This document shows positions 15,835 to 22,289 of a DNA stretch of 24,301 nucleotides, one piece after another (positions within the stretch are counted from its first letter, which is position 1; the number at the start of each line of letters is the position of its first letter). Both the position numbers and the translations under genes were made by a program. Source of the stretch: an uncultured Ruminococcus sp. (GTDB lineage: Bacteria > Bacillota > Clostridia > Oscillospirales > Ruminococcaceae); assembly GCA_900541495.1 (NCBI GenBank), contig UQKC01000038.1, forward strand, positions 1 through 24,301. The letters are read 5' to 3'. A model generated the notes under the pieces. The model searched no databases, was not told the DNA's origin, and worked only from the letters and a program-made list of their open reading frames with translations.

Positions 15835-15852
15835 AATTCGTAATGCGTAATT
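15835..15852. repeat. 18-bp AATTCGTAATGCGTAATT extragenic element
   Basis: Lies 4 nt after the yfbR stop and differs at two positions from the 18-mer at 11041-11058, which also directly follows a stop codon. Probably the same interspersed family. Confidence 0.5.
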
Positions 15853-15855
15853 TTT

Positions 15856-15890
15856 AAGGGCATCACAATTTTGTGATGCCCTTGTTTTTT
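15856..15890 (+). terminator. Intrinsic terminator of yfbR
   Basis: AAGGGCATCACAA (15856-15868) and TTGTGATGCCCTT (15871-15883) are perfect complements with a tight central loop, followed by GTTTTTT. Confidence 0.92.
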
Positions 15891-15919
15891 ATTTACAGAT
15901 ATGGTATATTATGTATATG

Positions 15920-15928
15920 TGATATGAT
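15920..15928 (+). promoter_or_regulatory. Possible extended -10 promoter of the ECF sigma operon
   Basis: TG-A-TATGAT (15920-15928) is an extended -10 without a good -35, about 100 nt before the sigma start. The intervening leader is AT-rich with no clear structure. ECF genes are often autoregulated; no separate ECF-type promoter could be defined by eye. Confidence 0.4.
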
Positions 15929-16025
15929 GCTGAACACCAATAAAACTGCAAACAAAAAATCGGTGCAAAAATCATATACGCGAGTTTTTGCTGTTCAGTA
16001 TAAAAAATGTGGGAACGTGATAATT

Positions 16026-16580
16026 ATGTTGAGCTTTTATCTTACACTCATAGATGAACCGAGCGATAAGGAAAAATTTACAGAGATATATGAGCATTAC
16101 AAAGGCATGATGATGCAAAAGGCGATGTCGATCTTACATAGCTCCGCACTCGCCGAAGAAGCTGTTCAGGAGAGCTTTGTAAAGATAGCAAAAAATATTT
16201 TAAAAATTTCTTCTCCCGTTTGTAGTAAAACGGCTTCTTTTATCGTTATTATAGTTAGAAACACTTCTTATGATATTCTGCGCAGGGAAAAACCCGATAG
16301 AAATGTTTCGCTTGACGAAGAAATATCCGCAGAGAATATTGAAATGCCCGATATAAATGAAGTCCTTTCGACCGTTGGATTGAATTTCATTCTGGAAGTT
16401 ATCAACGGAATGGACGACAAATACCGTGACGCATTATCGCTCAAATATCTGTACGGATACAGCAATAACGAGATCGCCAAGCTGATCGGCATTAACGAAA
16501 AAAATGCCGGAATGCGCATTTACAGAGCAAAAGCTATTTTAAAAGCAAAATTGGAGGAGAATGGTTATGCCTTTAAGTAA
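16026..16580 (+). CDS. ECF-type RNA polymerase sigma factor
   Basis: 184 aa from the ATG at 16026; a GTG at 16017 is the alternative, and both have only a weak GGGA upstream. Region 2 covers about residues 15-85 (FTEIYEHYKGMMMQKAMSI, then EEAVQESFVKIAKN). Region 4 covers about 125-180, with the HTH in YGYSNNEIAKLIGINEKNAGMRIYRAK. There is no region 1 or 3, as in ECF sigma factors. It overlaps the next gene, a membrane protein of the type that serves as its anti-sigma partner. ECF sigmas typically answer envelope signals; the array of exported proteins downstream is a natural candidate regulon, but that is inference. Confidence 0.9.
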   Translation: MLSFYLTLIDEPSDKEKFTEIYEHYKGMMMQKAMSILHSSALAEEAVQESFVKIAKNILKISSPVCSKTASFIVIIVRNTSYDILRREKPDRNVSLDEEISAENIEMPDINEVLSTVGLNFILEVINGMDDKYRDALSLKYLYGYSNNEIAKLIGINEKNAGMRIYRAKAILKAKLEENGYAFK

Positions 16581-17271
16581 GGGAGCGAACGAACGCCTTT
16601 GGGACGCTGTTATCAAAGAAGCACTGATCGAATCCATGAGGCTCGAACTTGACGAAGCGGAGCAAAATGCCGAACCGCACAGCTTTTCACCGCAGTTTGA
16701 GCATAACATGAAAAAATTGAGCAGGAGCATTGGCATAAAGGAAAAAAGCCGTGCGGCTGTTAAGGTCATCTGTAAATTTGCAGTCACAGCTGCGGCGGTA
16801 ATGGGCATTTCTTTCGGCGGTCTGCTCACACAGCATGAGGTTTATGCCGCCGTCAGCAATGTTGTCAGAGATATATTTTCAACGCACGACAAATACACAT
16901 ATCAGGGCAGCTTTGATTCCGATGATATGGATTTTGACTACTCCATAGAGCCGGGATATATTCCCGAGGGGTATGAACTGCGAACGGTCAATTATCTGGG
17001 GAACGCAAAGCTTATGATCTATGAAACGGACGATGAGATAAAACTTTATTTTGATTACAGCTTTGCCGATGCTACTTCATTAACTGTTGATAACGAAAGA
17101 CACAGCTATAAAGAAATAAACAAAAACGATACAACCTACTATTTTTATAAATCGGACGATGAAAATGATTACAGTATGTTGATATGGTATGATGAAAGAC
17201 ATTCTTATCTCATTACTGCACAACTTTCCGAAGAAGAAATTGTTAAAATTGCCGAAAATATAAAATCTTGA
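16567..17271 (+). CDS. Membrane-anchored DUF4367 protein, probable anti-sigma factor
   Basis: 234 aa from the second ATG at 16567, 9 nt after GGAGG; the ATG at 16561 is too close to that site. The cytoplasmic N-terminus (about 1-64) carries a charged helical stretch, one membrane segment lies at about 66-90, and the outer part (about 115-234) has the DUF4367 pattern, including YIPEGYEL and the tail EEEIVKIAENI. Proteins of this layout next to ECF sigmas are anti-sigma factors. There is no HxxxCxxC zinc motif in the N-terminus. It overlaps the sigma gene by 14 nt, as expected for a stoichiometric pair. Confidence 0.82.
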   Translation: MPLSKGANERLWDAVIKEALIESMRLELDEAEQNAEPHSFSPQFEHNMKKLSRSIGIKEKSRAAVKVICKFAVTAAAVMGISFGGLLTQHEVYAAVSNVVRDIFSTHDKYTYQGSFDSDDMDFDYSIEPGYIPEGYELRTVNYLGNAKLMIYETDDEIKLYFDYSFADATSLTVDNERHSYKEINKNDTTYYFYKSDDENDYSMLIWYDERHSYLITAQLSEEEIVKIAENIKS

Positions 17272-17290
17272 AAAATATTGTAGTAAATCG

Positions 17291-17330
17291 GATAAAATTG
17301 TCGTTTTAGTATATGTAAGGCAATTTTATC
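17291..17330 (+). other. 10-bp inverted repeat just before a ribosome binding site
   Basis: GATAAAATTG (17291-17300) and CAATTTTATC (17321-17330) are perfect complements separated by 20 nt; AAGGAG follows at once. It could end the sigma/anti-sigma message or control the next gene. The right arm lies beside TGTAAGGCAATT (17314-17325), whose complement AATTGCCTTACA occurs after the next gene at 17778-17789. Confidence 0.5.
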
Positions 17331-17337
17331 AAGGAGA

Positions 17338-17751
17338 GTGGTTTTTATAAAAAACAAAATAAAATACCTGATCGCATTAATGCTGTCGTGCTTTATGCTC
17401 GGAATGTTGTCGGTCACTGCATTTGCCGATCAGATACAGCCATGTTATTCCGACACAAACCCAACAAAGCTTTTATTGAGTTTTTCTTCCGGTAAAGCGA
17501 CCTGCTCGGTCATGATAACGGGCGGATCGGGTACGACAAGCATAACCAACTGCACAATGACCCTTACCGATGACAACGGAACGGTAATAGCATCTTGGAG
17601 CAATCTATCTTCATCGGGAGACTCTTTATCTTCCATAAAGAAAGCATCGGGTGTAACCAAAGGCAAAACCTATACTTTAAGCGTAACAGCTACCATAAAC
17701 AGAAACGGTTCAAGTGAAAATGTTTCCGATTCTGTAACCAGAACGTATTAA
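17338..17751 (+). CDS. Small secreted Ig/fibronectin-like protein with an unusual start codon
   Basis: Up to 137 codons. Residues about 1-30 are a signal peptide (KNKIKYLIALMLSCFMLGML, then SVTAFA). The mature part is a beta-rich, Ser/Thr-rich domain of about 105 aa with two cysteines in its first half and one near NCTM, ending VSDSVTRTY; it looks like a single Ig-like domain. Start: the AAGGAG at 17331 would fit position 17347, but the codon there is ATA, not ATG. The GTG at 17338 is only one base after AAGGAG. Either ATA or GTG is used poorly or the start was lost by mutation. A second, truncated copy of the C-terminal part lies at 22184-22289. No enzyme motif seen. Confidence 0.6.
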   Translation: MVFIKNKIKYLIALMLSCFMLGMLSVTAFADQIQPCYSDTNPTKLLLSFSSGKATCSVMITGGSGTTSITNCTMTLTDDNGTVIASWSNLSSSGDSLSSIKKASGVTKGKTYTLSVTATINRNGSSENVSDSVTRTY

Positions 17752-17775
17752 ACAAAGATCAAATAATTAATAATT

Positions 17776-17905
17776 ATAATTGCCTTACAAAAATTTTTTA
17801 TGGGGAGGAGGGATAGGAGAATTTTTAACTGCGGAATTTGCCGTTGAGAACTGTTTTGGGGTTACATCGGCATAGGTTACTGAATATTAAAAAGCAAGTT
17901 TAGAA
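17776..17905 (+). repeat. Leader module, copy A
   Basis: Starts in ATAATTGCCTTAC after the Ig-like gene and runs through GGGGAGGAGGGATA, GCGGAATTTGCCGTTGAGAA and GGTTACTGAATATT to the region before the next gene. The first part is nearly identical to 22314-22390 (copy B) and the last part to 20905-20985 (copy C). It contains the promoter-like pair at 17862-17890. Confidence 0.75.
17862..17890 (+). promoter_or_regulatory. Promoter-like pair in leader copy A
   Basis: TTACAT (17862-17867), 17 bases, then TATTAA (17885-17890). Leader copy C has TTACAG, 17 bases, TATTTT in the same place, which supports the reading. The start codon of the mini-protein follows 45 nt later. Confidence 0.5.
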
Positions 17906-17935
17906 GTTATTGTATAATCGAAAGGAATGGTTATT

Positions 17936-18271
17936 ATGAAAAAAATGTTTAAAAAAGCAATTGCAACTCTTTTGGCTGTTACAGCTTTATCTGCGGGTGC
18001 TGTTAACGCATTTGCAGCTGACAGCAATGATTCGGTTTGTGTGACTTCCATACCACATACCCATGTATGCAGTAGCACAAGACAACAGATTGTCAATTCC
18101 ACACCTGCCGGTTCTCATCAGCATCCGATCGAATATGATACAAATGGAAATGTTATTAAATTTGCTATTTGCTATTTGCGTGTAGATACTTACCAAATAA
18201 GTTCAATATGCGGAATTTGTGGTCAGGTTTGTTCGTCATATACATCAAATGTTACTGTTCATAGTGTCTGA
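17936..18271 (+). CDS. Secreted Cys/His-rich mini-protein
   Basis: 111 aa from the ATG at 17936, 8-9 nt after AAAGGAA; the ATG at 17927 overlaps that site. Residues 1-27 are a signal peptide ending NAFA. The mature protein of 84 aa has six cysteines (C35, C45, C79, C92, C95, C99) and five histidines (H41, H43, H61, H63, H109), with HTHVC, HQH, CGICGQVC and a terminal VHSV. The CxxC plus HxH layout could bind zinc or another metal, or form three disulfides. I do not recognise a named family. It sits directly behind leader copy A and is followed by an inverted repeat, so it is probably its own transcript. Confidence 0.75.
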   Translation: MKKMFKKAIATLLAVTALSAGAVNAFAADSNDSVCVTSIPHTHVCSSTRQQIVNSTPAGSHQHPIEYDTNGNVIKFAICYLRVDTYQISSICGICGQVCSSYTSNVTVHSV

Positions 18272-18287
18272 ATATAAAAATGACACC

Positions 18288-18320
18288 GATATACAGGCTG
18301 GCTTGAACAGCCTGTATATC
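18288..18320. other. 13-bp inverted repeat, possible terminator without T tract
   Basis: GATATACAGGCTG (18288-18300) and CAGCCTGTATATC (18308-18320) are perfect complements around a 7-nt loop. The base run after it on the plus strand is TAAAAATC, so a classical U tail is missing. It may end the mini-protein message or protect the 3' end. Confidence 0.5.
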
Positions 18321-18352
18321 TAAAAATCAAAACGTTTTATGTAGGTGAGAGT

Positions 18353-19657
18353 ATGAAATCTAAAATTATATTTTTAATTATCCCAATCCTGCTTCTGTTT
18401 TCTTCATGTCAGGCGGACACAGAAAATACCGATACCGAAAATACAAAAGAAATGCTTATTATGGCTTATCCGTCAGAGGTTGAAGAATTTTATTTTAACA
18501 AATTTCAGCAAAGCGAATCCAATGAGCTGATAGCTATGTTCAATCAGGAAAGTGAGGACTTTATAATACAAAAGCAGGAATATGAATCGAATGATAAGCT
18601 TTTTATGGACATTCTGAGCGGACGAAGCTTTGACCTGCTTTATGTCGGCGATTGGCTCGATATGACATCGATGTACAATAAAAATATTCTCTGCGACCTG
18701 AATGAACTCATAGCTTCCGACCCCGAAATTTCCCGTGATATCTATGTTGAACCCGTCCTTGACGCTTTGGAGGTAAATGGAAAGCTTTATCAGATGCCAC
18801 GTAATTTTAATATTGAATCCGCCGTTGTAAAAGCGGATAAATGGGACAACGATACCGATAATTCGATCGAGCATTTATGTGAAAAAGCAGAACGCCTTGG
18901 ATATGAACTTCCGTTTGATCTTTCACCTTATTCATTCAGCTTTCCTTATATCGTTTCCTCTGAATTTATCGATTTTGACAACAGCACCTGCAATTTTACC
19001 GACGGACGGTTTGAAAATCTTCTTGTCATAATGAAAAAATTTACGGATTATTACGGCAGCGAAGCCATAAATTATCCGAATGGTGCTTCCGATCTGTTCA
19101 AAGAGAACAAGCTTATGATAATGTCTGCTTCAATTGCGAACTTTGATCATATCAAGGACTTGACTATGCGCTCGGGGGCAAAACTTAAACATATCGGACT
19201 GCCATCTGAAATATCCAATTATCATATAGCTATACCTATTGTATCATTTTCGATTTTTGGAAGTTCCGAAAACAAAGCAGGTGCATTTGAATTTATAAAA
19301 TACTACACATCTTACAATACCTACGTTAATGAAAACCCAAGTGCGGGCGAAAATGTTACCAATATATCGTTTATACCTATCAACAAAGCAGCGCTTGAGT
19401 ATGCGGCTGAGGATTCATTGAGCGAAAAAATGAATCTGTTTTATACGAATCTCGATGACGAAACGATAAAAGAATACCATGATGATATACTCGAGCAGAT
19501 ATATTCGGTAAACGGCGCAGGTACTTCTATTGGCTCGGACATAAAAAATATACTCACAGATGAGATACCATACTACCTGAGCGGAAACAAATCAGCTTCC
19601 GAGGTGTGCGAAATGATACAAAACCGAGTAAGCACATACTTAGCGGAAAAAGGCTAA
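18353..19657 (+). CDS. ABC-type extracellular solute-binding lipoprotein
   Basis: 434 aa, ATG at 18353 after GGTGAG. The signal peptide ends in the lipobox FSSC (C19), so it is a membrane-anchored lipoprotein. The Asp/Glu/Asn-rich linker (20-33) precedes a family-1-type solute-binding fold with FDLLYVGDWLDMTSMYNKN (about 94-112), LYQMPRNF (143-150) and AFEFIKYYTS (about 303-312). Such proteins bring sugars or peptides to an ABC importer, but no permease or importer ATPase lies near, so it may be an orphan receptor or sensor. Its last 59 bases recur at 20144-20202. Gene body is more AT-rich than the operons on the left. Confidence 0.82.
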   Translation: MKSKIIFLIIPILLLFSSCQADTENTDTENTKEMLIMAYPSEVEEFYFNKFQQSESNELIAMFNQESEDFIIQKQEYESNDKLFMDILSGRSFDLLYVGDWLDMTSMYNKNILCDLNELIASDPEISRDIYVEPVLDALEVNGKLYQMPRNFNIESAVVKADKWDNDTDNSIEHLCEKAERLGYELPFDLSPYSFSFPYIVSSEFIDFDNSTCNFTDGRFENLLVIMKKFTDYYGSEAINYPNGASDLFKENKLMIMSASIANFDHIKDLTMRSGAKLKHIGLPSEISNYHIAIPIVSFSIFGSSENKAGAFEFIKYYTSYNTYVNENPSAGENVTNISFIPINKAALEYAAEDSLSEKMNLFYTNLDDETIKEYHDDILEQIYSVNGAGTSIGSDIKNILTDEIPYYLSGNKSASEVCEMIQNRVSTYLAEKG

Positions 19658-19716
19658 TTTTCGCGAACTGCTTTACACAGCAGTTCACATTAAAAACCAC
19701 AGGGAGATATGCAATA

Positions 19717-20103
19717 ATGAACAAACGAAATATTATCCTCGGCATATGTGCCGCCGATCTTCTTGCCGCAGTTATTATACTGATAGTCATTGCCGAAAAG
19801 CCTGTCAGCAGTATGTCGGTGATAATGCCCGCAATGCTGACAATGTTCGGTGTGCTGCTTTTCGGACAGAAAAGAGCAGGACTGAAAGGTGCAGAGCGCC
19901 TACTGCCTGCGGCTTGCGGTCTGTTTCTTGCGGCGGAATATGTTTTCCTCGAATACCGAATTTATGATAAGGCACTTGCGGATATTTTTCCGTTTTCAAA
20001 TGTTATCAAAGGGCAGTGCGGAAATGTCCTGCTCGGTGTGGTTCTGTCGATGGTGCTGTTTTTGATAGGCTTTCTTGCGAAAAAGCTTCAGACAAATAAG
20101 TGA
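19717..20103 (+). CDS. Small membrane protein, function unknown
   Basis: 128 aa from the ATG at 19717, 9 nt after AGGGAGA; an upstream in-frame ATG lies inside the lipoprotein gene. Four hydrophobic segments at about 6-26, 32-52, 64-82 and 102-122, with short basic loops (QKRAGLKGAERL) and a basic tail (KKLQTNK). No family recognised. It follows the solute-binding lipoprotein by 59 nt with a small hairpin (19665-19686, GAACTGC/GCAGTTC) between, so the two are probably co-transcribed. Confidence 0.7.
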   Translation: MNKRNIILGICAADLLAAVIILIVIAEKPVSSMSVIMPAMLTMFGVLLFGQKRAGLKGAERLLPAACGLFLAAEYVFLEYRIYDKALADIFPFSNVIKGQCGNVLLGVVLSMVLFLIGFLAKKLQTNK

Positions 20104-20143
20104 AGCAAAAAAATAAAATGGTTTGAAAGAAATCGACCAACCT

Positions 20144-20204
20144 TTCCGAGGTGTGCGAAATGATACAAAACCGAGTAAGCACATACTTAGCGGAAAAAGG
20201 CTGA
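20144..20204 (+). pseudogene. Remnant of a second solute-binding lipoprotein gene (last 19 codons)
   Basis: 59 bases (20144-20202) are identical to 19597-19655, the 3' end of the lipoprotein gene. They encode SEVCEMIQNRVSTYLAEKG, closed by TGA instead of TAA. Upstream (20104-20143) nothing of the gene remains. This is a scar of a duplication in which the rest of the second copy was deleted, or of gene conversion through this end. Confidence 0.85.
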
Positions 20205-20245
20205 TCTTCTCAAACGATTTTTTATAAATAACAGGAGAATTGTAT

Positions 20246-20704
20246 ATGAAAAAATTATTTAAGATAATGTTAGCGGTGTACAGCGCAATGCTTTTATCAG
20301 TATATTTAAAACTTCTGCCGAATCCGTCCGACTTTTTTATAACAAGAGATACGATATTGACAAGGCGTGAGCGTGGTTTCTGGCAGTTCAACTTCATTCC
20401 GTTCGCATCGTATTTTCATATAGGTGAAAATTTTCCAACAAATCTATGGCTCGTCTTCGGACATATCGGACTGGCAGTTGTGTGGGGAGTTTTGCTTGCA
20501 CTTTCTTTCAAAAATCTGACTGTTAAAAAATGCGCTCTGTATTCACTGGCATTTTTCGTCTTGGTGGAGGTGATACAGTTCGTTGTCGCCGCAGGTGCAT
20601 TTGATATCGACACGATCATACAGCATTTCATCGGTGCAATAGCAGGTGCAGCCGTCGTTTTGAAAATCTTATCGAAAAAAAGCAAAATACAAACAGAGCA
20701 ATAA
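20246..20704 (+). CDS. VanZ-like membrane protein
   Basis: 152 aa, ATG at 20246 after AGGAGA. Four membrane segments: about 5-25, 65-86, 90-112 and 124-144. The VanZ family landmarks are visible: FNFIPF (about 48-53), the VEVIQF helix (about 108-113) and FDIDTIIQHFIGAIAGA (about 119-135). The asparagine usual in the last block is H in QHF. VanZ proteins are linked to low-level teicoplanin resistance in Enterococcus, but most homologues are uncharacterised membrane proteins, so no resistance is claimed. It follows the lipoprotein-gene remnant and is followed by an orphan sorting-signal tail. Confidence 0.8.
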   Translation: MKKLFKIMLAVYSAMLLSVYLKLLPNPSDFFITRDTILTRRERGFWQFNFIPFASYFHIGENFPTNLWLVFGHIGLAVVWGVLLALSFKNLTVKKCALYSLAFFVLVEVIQFVVAAGAFDIDTIIQHFIGAIAGAAVVLKILSKKSKIQTEQ

Positions 20705-20742
20705 GCCACAAGGTTTCATATACCCTGATCGCCCCAAAATAG

Positions 20743-20820
20743 GGGAGATCATCTGCAATTGCTGTTGCTTCGCTTTGCGGCGCATTATGCCTTGGGGTCA
20801 TAAGCAGGAAAAAGAAATAA
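20743..20820 (+). pseudogene. Orphan cell-wall sorting-signal tail, copy 1 (decayed)
   Basis: The plus-strand frame reads GRSSAIAVASLCGALCLGVI then SRKKK and TAA (20818-20820). A hydrophobic helix followed by a basic end is the C-terminus of a wall-anchored protein. The sorting motif before it is broken: codons at 20734-20742 give P-K-stop where copy 2 has P-N-T. No gene with a start feeds into it. Aligned base by base with 21965-22063 it is clearly the same sequence. This is the last piece of a lost surface-protein gene. Confidence 0.8.
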
Positions 20821-20904
20821 GCCGAACTTGAGGAAACAGCAATGGCTGCAAAGTTCACCTCCGCACAGTTTTCCCATAATCAAAAACCTATGAAAAACTG
20901 TCGG

Positions 20905-20985
20905 CGTAATTTGCCGTTGAGAACTGTTTGGGTTTACAGTGGTATAGGTTACTGAATATTTTAGAAAACAAGTTTAAAATTTATG
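20905..20985 (+). repeat. Leader module, copy C
   Basis: Contains CGTAATTTGCCGTTGAGAAC, then TTACAGTGGTATAGGTTACT, then GAATATT and AACAAGTTTA, closely matching copy A over its last 75 bases. The first part of copy A (the GGGGAGGAGG region) is absent here. Bases 20821-20904 between the sorting tail and this module show no gene. Confidence 0.75.
20934..20962 (+). promoter_or_regulatory. Promoter-like pair in leader copy C
   Basis: TTACAG (20934-20939), 17 bases, TATTTT (20957-20962); the same geometry and position as in copy A. The start codon of the next gene is 49 nt downstream with an AGGAGG site. Confidence 0.5.
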
Positions 20986-21011
20986 GTTTAATTTTACAGG
21001 AGGAATAAAAT

Positions 21012-21410
21012 ATGAAAAAAGTTATATCGTTTTTATTAAGTATGGTATGTTGTCTGACAATTGGCTGTGCAAATATAGCAGCTGAGGAGTATAGAGTTAA
21101 TCCCGAACATATAGGTACATATAATATGCTCGGAATGCTCGATTCATGGATTATTATTCGTTCAACGAATTGTTCTGTTCACGTTGTCTATTCACAGAAT
21201 GCAAATCAATTTATAAGTTCGACTTGTTCTGATGGCTACATGAACAATAATCATTTTTTAATGAACTTTGATTCCTATGCAATAGTAAATCAGAGTGGAA
21301 ATATCATTAGCTCTGTACATGAATCAACATTTATACAGGGTACAGTTACAGTAACATCAAAATACACTGATATAAATATTAATGGCATGACCTACGAAAA
21401 AACAAATTAA
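21012..21410 (+). CDS. Small secreted protein, function unknown
   Basis: 132 aa, ATG at 21012 after ACAGGAGGAATAAA, a very strong site. N-terminal signal peptide (MKKVISFLLSMVCCLTIGC, then ANIAA); the cysteine in TIGC is a marginal lipobox, and cleavage after IAA is also possible. The mature part (about 108 aa) is Ser/Asn/Thr-rich and probably all-beta, with C54 and C72 as a possible disulfide. No family recognised. It is AT-rich, like the neighbouring small exported proteins, and lies behind leader copy C. Probably one transcript with the next lipoprotein gene 28 nt away. Confidence 0.7.
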   Translation: MKKVISFLLSMVCCLTIGCANIAAEEYRVNPEHIGTYNMLGMLDSWIIIRSTNCSVHVVYSQNANQFISSTCSDGYMNNNHFLMNFDSYAIVNQSGNIISSVHESTFIQGTVTVTSKYTDININGMTYEKTN

Positions 21411-21438
21411 TTAGTATGCGCACAGGGGAGGAACTATT

Positions 21439-21954
21439 ATGTTCAAAAAAATATATACATTATCTGCTTTAATTCTATTTATGCTGACGCTCGGTGCTTG
21501 TTCTGAAAAGTCACAGGCTGATATGGCGGAGGACGAATTGGTTTCTCCCCTTTGCACGCATGATGAGAATTATATTGAGCCAACTGTAAAAACAGGACGC
21601 TACTATCTCAACGGAGATAAAAATTCCTATTACTTTGATGTGACTGAAAGCACGATCGAATTATGCGGCACAGACCTTGGAGAGCTTTTTGACTCGTGGC
21701 AGAACAACAGCGAACCCGTTAGTGATGATATCGCACAACAGCGTGAAAATGTCAGAAATGATTGGATAGAAAAATGGTCGGGAAAGCTGCCCTATCATGT
21801 CGAAACTATGCATACTACCACAGATATGCCTACGTTGATAATAAAAGAGATCGTTACTCCCGACGGATACACGATCGGAAGCGGCTTGATACTTAAAGAC
21901 GAGAATACACTTACGGGCTTCGGAAATGAGGGCGATTTTATTCTCGTTGAATAG
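21439..21954 (+). CDS. Small lipoprotein, function unknown
   Basis: 171 aa, ATG at 21439 after GGGGAGGAACT. Clear lipoprotein signal: hydrophobic ALILFMLT then the lipobox LGAC (C21). The remainder has an acidic spacer and a YYLNGDKNSYYFDVTEST block that looks like beta strands, then a helix with WIEKWSGKLPYHVET and a final beta section ending FILVE. I do not recognise a family; it resembles the many Oscillospiraceae lipoproteins with single small beta domains. The second orphan sorting tail begins 10 nt after its stop but out of its frame, so it is not a part of this protein. Confidence 0.7.
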   Translation: MFKKIYTLSALILFMLTLGACSEKSQADMAEDELVSPLCTHDENYIEPTVKTGRYYLNGDKNSYYFDVTESTIELCGTDLGELFDSWQNNSEPVSDDIAQQRENVRNDWIEKWSGKLPYHVETMHTTTDMPTLIIKEIVTPDGYTIGSGLILKDENTLTGFGNEGDFILVE

Positions 21955-21964
21955 AATTTCATAA

Positions 21965-22063
21965 AAAACTTCCAGCCCGAATACGGGAAACACATCATCT
22001 GCAATTGCTGTCGCTTCGCTTTGCGGCGCATTGCGCCTTGGACTTTTAAGCAGAAAGAAATAA
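21965..22063 (+). pseudogene. Orphan cell-wall sorting-signal tail, copy 2 (motif intact)
   Basis: The plus-strand frame opens after a stop at 21962-21964 and reads KTSSPNTGNTSSAIAVASL, then CGALRLGLLSRKK and TAA (22061-22063). SPNTG, a hydrophobic stretch and a basic end make a complete sorting signal of the type seen in the first gene of the window (NPATG). There is no start codon or upstream coding part, so it is a severed 3' end of a wall-anchored protein gene. It is clearly related to copy 1 at 20743-20820 over about 65 bases. Confidence 0.85.
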
Positions 22064-22183
22064 GCCGAACTTACGGAAATTACCGGTGCTGTGCGGCTTT
22101 TGAGCGGTGCAGCACGGCGTCACCGTCAAATCCCGGACAAATTTATCTGCAACCGATACGACATTAATATTTTCAAAGACAGC

Positions 22184-22289
22184 TTCGGGTGTAACCAAAG
22201 GCAAAACTTATACTTTAAGTGTTACAGCAACAGTAAACAGAAACGGTTCGAGTGAAAATGTTTCCGATTCTGTAACCAAAACGTATTAA
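22184..22289 (+). pseudogene. Truncated copy of the Ig-like secreted protein gene (C-terminal part)
   Basis: Encodes ASGVTKGKTYTLSVTATVNR, then NGSSENVSDSVTKTY and TAA; roughly 90% identical by eye at DNA level to 17644-17751, the end of the Ig-like gene. The signal peptide and first half of the domain are absent. Bases 22064-22183 before it hold no gene I can support, though a GTG at 22107 keeps the frame open by chance. Confidence 0.85.

Noticed and set aside
17272..17337. Riboswitch upstream of the Ig-like gene
   Set aside because: Only one simple inverted repeat is present; no known aptamer core was recognised.
21439..22063. Sorting-signal tail as the C-terminus of the small lipoprotein
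   Set aside because: The lipoprotein stops at 21952-21954 in another frame, and a lipid-anchored protein would not need a wall-sorting tail.
22107..22183. GTG-started frame leading into the Ig-like fragment
   Set aside because: No ribosome binding site, no signal peptide, and the homology to the intact gene begins only near 22184; treated as a chance open frame before a pseudogene fragment.
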